Shown: positions 22,703-29,956, numbered from the stretch's first letter. The stretch: DNA of 35,458 nt from Viridibacillus arenosi (GCF_001955655.1 NZ_MSPW01000019.1:1-35458), one strand, 5' to 3'. The notes: generated from the sequence alone by a model not told the origin. Translations and numbers: made by a program.

Positions 22703-22789
22703 ATGTTTTTTTATATTAAAGATGGTTGCTCTTCTATTATAGGTGGAGAAAGCTTTAATACGATATATGCTACAATTTTAAAAAAGTAA
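22703..22789 (+). CDS. 28-codon ORF
   Basis: MFFYIKDGCSSIIGGESFN leads to TIYATILKK and a stop, with AGGAAG 4 bases before the ATG. It could be a small protein or a C-terminal fragment of a larger one. Not recognised. Confidence 0.3.
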   Translation: MFFYIKDGCSSIIGGESFNTIYATILKK

Positions 22790-22833
22790 ACTTTGGAGGC
22801 ACACCACTGCAATAAGACTTATAACGAAATTAA

Positions 22834-22858
22834 GTCCTTGATATATCCCGTCAAGGAC
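22834..22858 (+). promoter_or_regulatory. leader hairpin of the AlkD-like gene
   Basis: GTCCTTGA (22834-22841) pairs perfectly with TCAAGGAC (22851-22858). It has no T-run and ends 23 bases before the ribosome binding site, so an operator or RNA-level element is more likely than a terminator. Confidence 0.4.
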
Positions 22859-22897
22859 ATATTATGAAACAGTGCTTTAATAAAGGAGTTGTATAAA

Positions 22898-23566
22898 ATG
22901 GATGAAAAAAAAGATACAGAAATAAAACGCTCTTCAAAAGCAGAAAACATTCTACCTCAGATCAATAGTAAAACTAAGCTAGGCGACTTACGAAAAATCG
23001 CGAAGGACATTAAAAAAGATCACGAACTAGCTATGGAACTTTGGTCAACCGAAGAGTTTTTGCCCAGACTATTAGCAATCTTAATTATGGACAAAAAACT
23101 TCTTTCACATGATGTGCTAAATAAGCTTGATAAGGATATGCAGACTCACACTTTTGATGAGCGAAATAACTTAATGGATTGGTTAATGGCTAATCAGCTC
23201 ACCAAAGACAAGAAGAAGATTGCATTGATGGAGTCATGGGAAAATAGTCTTTCTGCTCTTCAAAGGCGAGCTTTCTGGTATTATCAAGGGCGATTGAGAT
23301 GGACTGGACAAACACCGCCTGATAACACCGCAGACTTGCTATCTGCATTAGAAGCTAATATTACGCAGGAAGAACCGGAAGTTCAATGGGCTATGAATTT
23401 CACCGCAGGCTGGATAGGCGTTTATGATGAAAAGAATCGTGCACGTTGTATTAAACTTGGTGAGAAAACGGGTCTTTACAAAGATGAAATAGTAGCAAAA
23501 GGATGTACTCCCAGCTATTTGCCGGAGTTCATTACGATTGAAGTTAACAAACGACATAATAATTAG
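22898..23566 (+). CDS. DNA alkylation repair protein, AlkD-like
   Basis: The 222-residue, all-helical protein has the layout of AlkC/AlkD HEAT-repeat DNA glycosylases, which excise alkylated bases such as 3-methyladenine and 7-methylguanine. Helices include LGDLRKIAKDIKKDHELAME, LWSTEEFLPRLLAILIMDKK and the characteristic ALQRRAFWYYQGRLRW. WAMNFTAGWIGVYDE follows in the position of the conserved Trp/Asp region. The N-terminus is shorter than typical AlkD. The ATG at 22898 lies 10 bases after AAAGGAG. It is monocistronic. The family call rests on pattern, not on catalytic residues I could confirm. Confidence 0.7.
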   Translation: MDEKKDTEIKRSSKAENILPQINSKTKLGDLRKIAKDIKKDHELAMELWSTEEFLPRLLAILIMDKKLLSHDVLNKLDKDMQTHTFDERNNLMDWLMANQLTKDKKKIALMESWENSLSALQRRAFWYYQGRLRWTGQTPPDNTADLLSALEANITQEEPEVQWAMNFTAGWIGVYDEKNRARCIKLGEKTGLYKDEIVAKGCTPSYLPEFITIEVNKRHNN

Positions 23567-23817
23567 TTATCTCTGAAAAATTTATTAGGGTTTAATGCAA
23601 AAAATAAAGGAATTCAAAGCCTCAATATGAAAATTGTAATAGGTTTGGACCGAAAAATAAAGAAAACAACGCGTTATGGCAGCTAGTTAGTGAAATAATG
23701 CAAGGAAGCTGTAAAGGATTAACCCACTATCTCTTTTTGATCTGTAGGGCGCTTATCTTTTAGAAGAACAACTTTCCAGCTGCGCAGTACGACGATACTA
23801 TTCAATAGAAAAAAATC
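23567..23817. other. 250 bases without a recognised gene
   Basis: No open frame with a ribosome binding site and no repeat copy is seen. Short palindromic pieces such as CCAGCTGCGCAG are not convincing signals. Confidence 0.4.
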
Positions 23818-23890
23818 TTCCACAATCGGGCGCATTTCCAGAGGATGGATCTGCATTTTTTTTACATAAAGATGCAGGTTAGTTGGATAA
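23818..23890 (+). repeat. decayed repeat with third-type hairpin
   Basis: TTCCACAATCGGGCGCATTT is followed by CTGCAT (23851-23856) and ATGCAG (23872-23877), and then a stray 3' core arm GTTAGTTGGATAA. The hairpin matches the terminator at 5146. Confidence 0.6.
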
Positions 23891-23976
23891 CTGCTTAAGG
23901 AATTATGAATAATTATTATTTCGGAACTTGGTAATATGTGTAAACGCCCTTTTTGGAAAGGAGCTGAGTTGCTGAA

Positions 23977-24240
23977 ATGACGAAAAAGATTAACATTTGG
24001 GCATTTACCTTTTCAATAATCTTTATTTTTCTGTTTATGTTAGATAATTCTTGGGGACCAATAGCTTCCTCCATTTTGGGGATAAACTCTTTAAATCTGC
24101 TCTTATATTTTACATTGATAATTTTCTTTGTACGATTGATAGGTTTTGCGGGTGTTGAGGATTGGAAAGGAATGGCAAGGAGAAGGGAGACACCATTACT
24201 GGTAGTTTACTTAGATGGACGCAAGATGGAACGTATGTAG
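23977..24240 (+). CDS. small membrane protein, 3' end replaced
   Basis: The 87-residue reading has two membrane segments (about 6-22 and 40-58). It then has FAGVEDWKGMARRRE and a tail (LLVVYLDGRKMERM) that runs in the wrong frame over a DUF4367-like remnant. The original C-terminus was therefore probably lost at about residue 70. The ATG follows a GGAGCTGAGTTG leader, with the ribosome binding site somewhat distant. Family not recognised; compare the VEDW motif of the protein at 22299. Confidence 0.5.
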   Translation: MTKKINIWAFTFSIIFIFLFMLDNSWGPIASSILGINSLNLLLYFTLIIFFVRLIGFAGVEDWKGMARRRETPLLVVYLDGRKMERM

Positions 24241-24302
24241 AAATGAATAGTTCGAGATTACCGAAAGAAAAAATGTTAGAAATTGCAAGATCAATGAATT
24301 AA
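24192..24302 (+). pseudogene. C-terminal remnant of a DUF4367-like protein
   Basis: In the +1 frame relative to the small membrane protein, the sequence reads TITGSLLRWTQDGTYVEMNS and SRLPKEKMLEIARSMN to a stop. This ending (W.QDG.Y.......L.KEE...IA.S) is typical of DUF4367 domains in Bacillus lipoproteins and anti-sigma factors. The remainder of the gene is missing. Confidence 0.6.
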
Positions 24303-24307
24303 TGTTC

Positions 24308-24383
24308 TTCAACTATAGGCGGCTTTACTTCAATAAGGAGTAGAGCCTTTTTCTTATTGAACTAACGAGGCAGGTTAGTTTAA
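24308..24383 (+). repeat. composite repeat, terminator type 2
   Basis: TTCAACTATAGGCGGCTTTA opens the element; GGCTTTACTTC...GGAGTAGAGCC is followed by TTTTTC, and the core lies at 24357-24383 with loop GAGGCAG. Confidence 0.9.
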
Positions 24384-24567
24384 GTAGTGGACTTTATTTT
24401 ATGTGGATTATTCAAAACGTAAATATTCTAATTCTGCTTTTAGTTCTTCTACAGATTTTTAAGATGGAGTTTGTCTTTTGATTGGTTATTGACTGTTTTT
24501 TCATAGATGGACACCTCTTTTTCTTTTATTCAAGGGTCGTCAAACCTTATGTAATTAAGGTGTTTTT

Positions 24568-24721
24568 TCAATGCCATAGATTTGAATCGGCAGACAAATT
24601 AAAAATCGCTGCCATTTCAAATGTGGAGGTCCCGTGTTCGTTCATACATGCAAGTAATACTTTGCTTATGCCGTATTTTCGAAGTTGAAACACGAAACCA
24701 TTCGATTCCCGATCAAAAATC
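24568..24721 (-). pseudogene. coding remnant, unrecognised
   Basis: An open frame without a start reads DRESNGFVFQLRKYGISKVL, LACMNEHGTSTFEMAAIFNL and SADSNLWH to a stop. It looks like genuine protein, with a helix-turn-helix flavour, but I cannot place it. The surrounding 24390-24560 stretch holds nothing else. Confidence 0.4.
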
Positions 24722-24751
24722 TAATGTGGACTTCTAATAACAAGATAAAGT

Positions 24752-25675
24752 TTACTTAGTCACAGCTTCTATTAACTGAGTGACAAATAATTGAGATTTC
24801 AGACCTTCTAGTCCATCAATCAGTGGTTTCTCATCATTTTGAATACAGTCAATAAAATGTTGTACAGCATCTTCAAAACCTCTTTGCTTTAACGTAGTAT
24901 CCCAAGGAGGAGAAAACGAAGTAGTTACGCTGTTTTTAGATGCAATTTCTAAAGTGTTCATGTTTTTAATACTTAAAATTGCTCCATCTGTTAATAGTTC
25001 AAGTTTTTCAAGGTTAGTTCCCGCTTTTCGATGCATGTCTGTAAAAATAGAAACACCTTCCTTAGATTTATAAGCATGTCCGGCATAGACAAGATAATTC
25101 TCACTACTTAGATTTACTGTTCCATGGAGCAAATCTAAATCCCCATTTGCTAACCATCTAGCTGTATCAACTACATGCAAATAATCATCTAACATACTAA
25201 AGTCATAAGAGTAAGGACCCACACTATCTGTTCTATGTTTTTCAATGCGGACTGATGCAATGTTTTGAGCTTCTTGTTTTGCTTGTACATACATAGGTGC
25301 AAAGCGTCGATTAAATCCAACCATAAGCTTTCTTCCTGATTTTTCGCTTAGTTCTACTAATTTTTCAGCTTCAGCAACAGTTGCCGCTAATGGTTTATCT
25401 ACATAAACATCTATTCCTTTAGTTAAAAGGGAAGATACTACTTCAAAATGTGAGCTAGTGGAACTATGTACGAAAACAGCATCACACTCTGCAGCAAGTG
25501 TTTGTAAACTATTAAAATCTTGGATACGATATTGATTGCAAATCATTTTTCGTTTATCTTTGCTTGGTGAAAAAGCACCTACAAATGACCAATCTGTTTC
25601 TCGAGAAAGAATCGGTAAATATGCTTTTTGCGCTATACTTCCTAACCCTATCATGCCAATACGTGGTTTTTTCAT
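24752..25675 (-). CDS. Gfo/Idh/MocA-family oxidoreductase
   Basis: The 307-residue protein has an N-terminal Rossmann domain (RIGMIGLGSIAQKAYLPIL, residues 5-23), the conserved VDKPLA with K94, and GFNRRFAPMY (120-129). The C-terminal alpha/beta substrate domain carries the DDYLHVVDTARWL motif (163-175) with the usual Asp/His pair. Members are NAD(P)-dependent sugar or inositol dehydrogenases; E. coli MviM and YceM-like proteins are the closest in style. The ATG follows AAAGGATGAT. It has its own consensus promoter and no operon partners, so the substrate is unknown. Confidence 0.88.
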   Translation of the reverse strand: MKKPRIGMIGLGSIAQKAYLPILSRETDWSFVGAFSPSKDKRKMICNQYRIQDFNSLQTLAAECDAVFVHSSTSSHFEVVSSLLTKGIDVYVDKPLAATVAEAEKLVELSEKSGRKLMVGFNRRFAPMYVQAKQEAQNIASVRIEKHRTDSVGPYSYDFSMLDDYLHVVDTARWLANGDLDLLHGTVNLSSENYLVYAGHAYKSKEGVSIFTDMHRKAGTNLEKLELLTDGAILSIKNMNTLEIASKNSVTTSFSPPWDTTLKQRGFEDAVQHFIDCIQNDEKPLIDGLEGLKSQLFVTQLIEAVTK

Positions 25676-25714
25676 CTTATCATCCTTTAAATGGAAATTT
25701 TTAATAGCAAAAAT

Positions 25715-25743
25715 AGTATACAATGTTTTTGTGGTCTATACAA
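25715..25743 (-). promoter_or_regulatory. sigma-A promoter of the oxidoreductase gene
   Basis: On the minus strand TTGTAT (25743-25738), spacer 17, TATACT (25720-25715). TTGTATA occurs at both the -35 box and the -10 upstream edge. The GGTCTATACAACC on the plus strand resembles half-sites of GntR-type regulators. Confidence 0.7.
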
Positions 25744-25893
25744 CCAGAGTATTGTTATTTCCATTGTGGGTATGATTTCGAAGGAATAGCTAATATTATT
25801 TAGATGTTTTATTGTACAATAGTGTGATTCTTCATTAGAAAAAATCACTTTTTTATGTCACTAGACAGGCTTATAGTTTATGTAGAAACATAC

Positions 25894-25979
25894 TTCAACT
25901 ATGGGAGTTAATTAAGGATTATTGAGTTGCATAGGCAGCTCATCATTCTTTATTGAACTAACGGGGCAGGTTAGTTGAA
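25894..25979 (+). repeat. composite repeat, terminator type 1 without T-run
   Basis: TTCAACTATGGGAGTTAATT, GAGTTGCATAGGCAGCTC followed by ATCATTCTTT instead of a T-run, and a perfect 3' core at 25953-25979. It is unlikely to terminate in this form. The stretch 25980-26170 has no gene. Confidence 0.88.
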
Positions 25980-26170
25980 AAAAATTATGTAAAAAGAGTT
26001 ATTACGCCACCTATAAACAACAGAATTTTTGAGAAATGGTTCTAAACAGTAAAATTAATCAAGACCGATGTATTCAAGTTATCCTAATTATTATAAGCTT
26101 CAACGAGTTTACTGAAAAAGTTTAACTGGTTTATCCAAAGTTAATTTAGATTAACAAATTGTTTGATATC

Positions 26171-26199
26171 TTTACAGTTCCCGTATCAATAAGTATAAT
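26171..26199 (+). promoter_or_regulatory. near-consensus sigma-A promoter of the MutS2-like gene
   Basis: TTTACA (26171-26176), exact 17-base spacer, TATAAT (26194-26199). It lies 390 bases upstream of the main start codon, giving a very long leader. Confidence 0.8.
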
Positions 26200-26257
26200 A
26201 AATCCTGTAAAGTCGATTTCAATGAGCATATCAATTATTTTATAAGAGGTGCATTTG

Positions 26258-26281
26258 ATGAGTGCGGTAGTTTGTTTCTAA
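26258..26281 (+). CDS. seven-codon leader peptide
   Basis: MSAVVCF and a TAA stop, with AGAGGTG about 8 bases before the ATG. It starts about 50 bases into the predicted transcript. The TGCGGTA within its codons repeats the 5' arm of the downstream terminator (26484-26490). Its stop codon overlaps the first of two AAATAAG copies. The layout suggests a regulatory peptide, not a functional product. Confidence 0.5.
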   Translation: MSAVVCF

Positions 26282-26370
26282 ATAAGAAAACATTATAGGA
26301 AATAAGGAAGTTTTAACAACAGGGGATTTAAGTTAGTTTTACACCCCTTGTTTTGTTGTGGACTTATTTC
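26280..26370 (+). promoter_or_regulatory. alternative stem-loops in the leader
   Basis: CTTATTT (26363-26369) can pair with AAATAAG at 26280-26286 or at 26300-26306; the latter gives an 8-bp stem GAAATAAG/CTTATTTC. Inside it CAACAGGGG (26317-26325) pairs with CCCC..TGTTG (26344-26358). The two outer pairings exclude each other, and the first overlaps the leader stop codon. Confidence 0.5.
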
Positions 26371-26478
26371 TACTTATGAAGATACCTACCATACTTTACA
26401 AACAAGCGCATCACTTCATGATTAGGACTATCGTTATTGATGGTTTTATTTATGTATTTTACTTTTGCATTGTAAACG

Positions 26479-26507
26479 TAAGCTGCGGTATCCACCGCGG
26501 CTTTTTT
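26479..26507 (+). terminator. intrinsic terminator in the leader (attenuator)
   Basis: GCTGCGGT (26482-26489) pairs with ACCGCGGC (26494-26501), loop ATCC, then six T. It lies between the promoter and the gene on the same transcript, so it must be bypassed for expression. Confidence 0.8.
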
Positions 26508-26589
26508 ATATTTATACCCAACTCATTGGAATTTTGCCATTAGGTTTCTTCATTGCTCATCTATTAATCACATTGAGGAGAATGAAAAC

Positions 26590-28488
26590 ATGAATGAAAG
26601 TACTTTTGAAAAATTACAGTACAATGAACTAAAAGAAATCATAAAATCTTATTGCGTTAGCGGACTAGGCAAACAACTATTTGATAAATTAATTCCAAGT
26701 TCTAACTTAAAAGTAGTCAAACATCGATTAACCGAGACTTCTGAAGCACGTGCCATTCTAGATGCAGGAGGAAACGTGCCTTTCATAGGTGTTTCCAACA
26801 TTGAACATATTATTGATAAATTAGAAAAAGGCATAATTTTAGACCCATCAGATCTTTTAAGTATTTCCGATTTTTTAAGAGGCTGCCGAAAAATAAAAAT
26901 TTTCATGACCAGTAAAGAACTTTTGGCTCCGACATTAGCGGCCTATGCTAATTCCATGACAGAATTCATGGAGGTAGAAGAGGAAATTAATTTTTCTATC
27001 AAAAATAATCAGGTCGACTCGTCCGCCAGCAAGGAACTCAAACGTGTTCGTCACCATATCCAAACAACTGAACAAAAAATAAAGGAGAGATTAAATAAAT
27101 TCTTAAACAGCAGCGCTAATAAAAATTATATCCAGGAATTTTTAATTAGTATCAAAGATGATCACTATACAATACCAATAAAAGCATCATACAAAAATCA
27201 AGTACAGGGAAACATAATTGAAATATCTTCTAGAGGTTCGACAGTCTTTATGGAACCTAGTGTGGTAGGAAAATTAAGTGTTGAATTAGCAACATTAAAA
27301 TCAGAAGAGGCAATGTTAGAATATCAAATACTAGCCACTTTAACTGGGCTAGTGGCAGAAAATCTTCAACCTATTAATATTAATATTGAGCTTGTATCCC
27401 AGTACGACTTTATTTTTGCTAAAGCTAAATATAGCAGACATGTGGATGGGGTTGAGCCAAACATAAATGATCATGGGAATATAAAATTAATAAATTGCAA
27501 GCATCCATTATTATCGGGTCATGTTATACCACTTCAATTTGAGATTGGAAGCAGTTATCGTAGCTTAATTATAACGGGACCTAATGCTGGAGGAAAAACA
27601 ATTGTGCTTAAGACAATTGGTCTTGTTACTTTGGCTACTATGTCCGGGTTTCATATTACAGCTTCGAAAGAAACCGAAATTGCAGTATTTGAGCGCATTT
27701 TTGTAGATATTGGCGACAATCAGAGTTTAGAAAATGCACTTAGCACGTTCTCTTCTCACATGAAGAACTTATCAGAGATACTTCAATCAGTAAACAACAG
27801 TACCTTGTTACTATTTGATGAGATTGGCAGTGGGACAGAACCAAATGAAGGAGCAGCGTTAGCAATCTCCCTCTTAGAAGAGTTTTATCTTAAAGGATGT
27901 ATTACTGTTGCGACAACGCATTATGGAGAAATAAAACGTTTTTCCGAAATGCATAGTGACTTTATGAACGCTGCCATGCAATTTAATCATGAAACATTAG
28001 AACCATTATTTAAACTTCTCATAGGGCAGTCTGGAGACAGTAATGCCTTATGGATATCTAGAAAAATGAATGTACCAGAAAATGTTCTAAAAAGAGCAGA
28101 AGATTATATGAAAAATAAAGAGTATCGATTGGAACGATTAAATGAAAGTAAAATCCCGAGACCAAAAGCAGTTGTTGAAAAAGCAAAAAATAATATCGAC
28201 TATCAAAAAGGAGACCGTGTAAAACTGTTTGACCACGACGATTTTGGAATAGTGTACAAAGAAAAAGACAAATATTATAACATTACTGTGTATTATCAAA
28301 ATCAATTTATTGAGGTAAACGAAAAACGGTTGGCTCTAGAGTTAAAAGCTGTAGAGTTATATCCAGAAGGCTATGACTTAGATACTTTATTCATTGATTA
28401 TAAAACAAAAAAACTAAATCATGATATTGAACGAGGCTCGAAAAAAGCACTCCGTAAAATCCATAAAGAAATTCGGGAAAATAAGTAA
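26590..28488 (+). CDS. MutS2-like ATPase lacking the Smr nuclease domain
   Basis: The 632-residue protein follows MutS2 in order: core and lever helices (1-290), then the ABC-type ATPase. Walker A is GPNAGGKT (330-337), the dimer signature is STFSSHMKNLSEI (385-397), Walker B is LLLFDEIGSGTEP (D410, E411), and H444 lies in ATTHYGE. A KOW-like segment GDRVKLFDHDDFGIV lies at 541-555. MutS2 of B. subtilis (785 residues) ends in an Smr domain with DLR and HGKG motifs. Here the protein stops about 150 residues earlier with a basic tail and neither motif. B. subtilis MutS2 acts on collided ribosomes, so a translation-rescue role is plausible but inferred. The ATG has GAGGAG 9 bases upstream. Confidence 0.88.
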   Translation: MNESTFEKLQYNELKEIIKSYCVSGLGKQLFDKLIPSSNLKVVKHRLTETSEARAILDAGGNVPFIGVSNIEHIIDKLEKGIILDPSDLLSISDFLRGCRKIKIFMTSKELLAPTLAAYANSMTEFMEVEEEINFSIKNNQVDSSASKELKRVRHHIQTTEQKIKERLNKFLNSSANKNYIQEFLISIKDDHYTIPIKASYKNQVQGNIIEISSRGSTVFMEPSVVGKLSVELATLKSEEAMLEYQILATLTGLVAENLQPININIELVSQYDFIFAKAKYSRHVDGVEPNINDHGNIKLINCKHPLLSGHVIPLQFEIGSSYRSLIITGPNAGGKTIVLKTIGLVTLATMSGFHITASKETEIAVFERIFVDIGDNQSLENALSTFSSHMKNLSEILQSVNNSTLLLFDEIGSGTEPNEGAALAISLLEEFYLKGCITVATTHYGEIKRFSEMHSDFMNAAMQFNHETLEPLFKLLIGQSGDSNALWISRKMNVPENVLKRAEDYMKNKEYRLERLNESKIPRPKAVVEKAKNNIDYQKGDRVKLFDHDDFGIVYKEKDKYYNITVYYQNQFIEVNEKRLALELKAVELYPEGYDLDTLFIDYKTKKLNHDIERGSKKALRKIHKEIRENK

Positions 28489-28492
28489 ATAG

Positions 28493-28532
28493 AAAAAATC
28501 CTTGCTTTTTGAACGAAAAGCAGGGATTTTTC
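28493..28532 (+). terminator. terminator of the MutS2-like gene
   Basis: AAAATCCTTGCTTTT pairs with AAAAGCAGGGATTTT around TGAACG, followed by TTCC and T-rich sequence. It begins 5 bases after the stop. Confidence 0.85.
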
Positions 28533-28701
28533 CTATTTTTATTATAGCTATAACAAAATCAGTTTTATTATTTGCATATTTATGTTTGTAATATTTTTTA
28601 ATTTTGTAATTCCTGTTTGAGTTGTTCATATTGTATTTTTGCAGTATCATTTTTTCTTAAATAAAACTTTATTCTAAATCAACAAAAAGAAGGAAATCAT
28701 C

Positions 28702-28977
28702 TCATTGAAGTTCAGAACGAATCGGTTCCTCAGGATAGTATAGATCTATACGTAAGCAGACATCTCGATGTGTAAGTGTTTCACCTTTAAAACGAATCCA
28801 AATCTCATCATCTGCCATGACTCCATGTGTTTTTCATACAATGCCCCAGCGATTATAAGTTTGCATATCCAGTGAAGCCAGTATTTCTTTTGCGTTGACC
28901 CGAGTAGGAGGGTAGGTACGCCATTTTAGCCAACGTTCTATTTCATCTAAGCTAATAAGTTCAATAACGAATGGATG
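28702..28977 (-). pseudogene. coding remnant with in-frame stop
   Basis: The frame reads PFVIELISLDEIERWLKWRT, YPPTRVNAKEILASLDMQTY and NRWGIV. It then meets TGA at about 28837 and continues in the same frame as KTHGVMADDEIWIRFKGETL and THRDVCLRIDLYYPEE to a second stop. A single nonsense mutation plus loss of the 5' end explains this. The pattern (..W.K.R..P..R..A.EIL) vaguely recalls HipA-type C-termini, but I cannot assign it. Confidence 0.6.
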
Positions 28978-29058
28978 TTATACTAAAGGAATTATAAAAA
29001 CTAGATGTTCAGCTATTTAATTAGAATCTAAGAATATGTTAGTGAGGTATTCAAAATA

Positions 29059-29799
29059 ATGATGAAAATAGTACCCCCTAAGCCTTTTTTCTATAAAGGT
29101 GGAGAGAAAGCCGTTTTACTATTACATTCTTTTACAAGCAATACAATTGATATGAAAAAGTTAGGGAAGTATTTGCAAAAGAACAATTATTCTTGTTATG
29201 CACCATTATACAGTGGACATGGTTTAACAGCCGAAGAACTTCTCACATATAGACCTTCAGATTGGTGGCAAGATGTACTAAACGGTTACCAGTTGTTGAA
29301 GGATGAAGGTTTTGAAAAAATAGCTGTGATTGGTCTTTCTCTTGGTGGTGTGTTTGCATTAAAAGTTGGTCAAGAGTTGGAGGTAAATGGTATTGTGACA
29401 ATGTCAGTGCCAATACATAGGGAAGCTCTTTTTCTACAAAAGCGTGTCTTTCATTATGCAAAAGTATACAAAAAATTTGAAGGGAAAAATGAAGAACAAA
29501 TAAATTTAGAAATGAAACGACTTCAAAATATGTCTATCGATTCGTTAGTTGAGTTCCAACAGTTAATTGAAATAACGATGGATAAATTAGCACTTTTAAC
29601 GTCACCAATTCGTATATTATATGGTGAATTAGATGATCCTTTGTATAAAGAGAGTGCAGAGGTGATTTTTCAAAGCTCTGCGACGAATCAAAAAACAATG
29701 AAGGGGTATCCGAACTCTAAACATTTAATGACATTAGGCACGGACATTAACGACGTGAATAAGGATATTCTTACATTCTTAAATGATTTAACTTGGTAG
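29059..29799 (+). CDS. carboxylesterase, Est30-like
   Basis: The 246-residue esterase has the compact alpha/beta-hydrolase fold of Geobacillus Est30 (247 residues). The oxyanion region is LLLHSFTSNT (20-29). The nucleophile S94 sits in IGLSLGG; the acid is D192 or D193 in GELDDPLY, and the histidine is H222 in NSKHLM. These match the Est30 triad spacing (S94, D193, H223, from memory). It should hydrolyse short-chain carboxylic esters in the cytoplasm. The ATG follows GAGGT with a spacing of 10; a second ATG adjoins it. It is monocistronic, closed by a double repeat. Confidence 0.88.
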   Translation: MMKIVPPKPFFYKGGEKAVLLLHSFTSNTIDMKKLGKYLQKNNYSCYAPLYSGHGLTAEELLTYRPSDWWQDVLNGYQLLKDEGFEKIAVIGLSLGGVFALKVGQELEVNGIVTMSVPIHREALFLQKRVFHYAKVYKKFEGKNEEQINLEMKRLQNMSIDSLVEFQQLIEITMDKLALLTSPIRILYGELDDPLYKESAEVIFQSSATNQKTMKGYPNSKHLMTLGTDINDVNKDILTFLNDLTW

Positions 29800-29824
29800 T
29801 TTTAATGAATCTCCTAATAACGAT

Positions 29825-29949
29825 AGCTTTACTTCAAGAAGGAGTAAAGCTGATTCCTTATTCAACTAACGGGTGCTTTAGCAAAAGATTAATGAGCTGT
29901 TCATACAGCTCATTTTTTCTTGTTCAACTAAAGGAGCAGTTTAGTTGAA
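29825..29949 (+). repeat. tandem of type 2 hairpin and type 1 composite
   Basis: AGCTTTACT (29825-29833) pairs with AGTAAAGCT (29843-29851) but lacks a T-run. TTCAACTAAC (29861-29870), GAGCTGTTCATACAGCTC with TTTTTT, and a core at 29923-29949 with loop GGAGCAG follow. Confidence 0.9.
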
Positions 29950-29956
29950 TAACAAA

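Noticed and set aside
22834-22858. Riboswitch or T-box upstream of the AlkD-like gene
   Set aside because: A single small hairpin without conserved box sequences or a terminator cannot support either.
24568-24721. Insertion-sequence transposase HTH remnant
   Set aside because: The reading has a helix-turn-helix flavour but no recognisable transposase motif, inverted ends or DDE residues; recorded as an unassigned remnant.
26358-26543. 61-codon ORF in the MutS2-like leader
   Set aside because: It overlaps the attenuator terminator on the same strand, starts at a GTG without ribosome binding site, and its composition looks random.
28702-28977. HipA-like toxin gene
   Set aside because: The similarity is limited to a few residues, no antitoxin is adjacent and the frame is broken by a stop.
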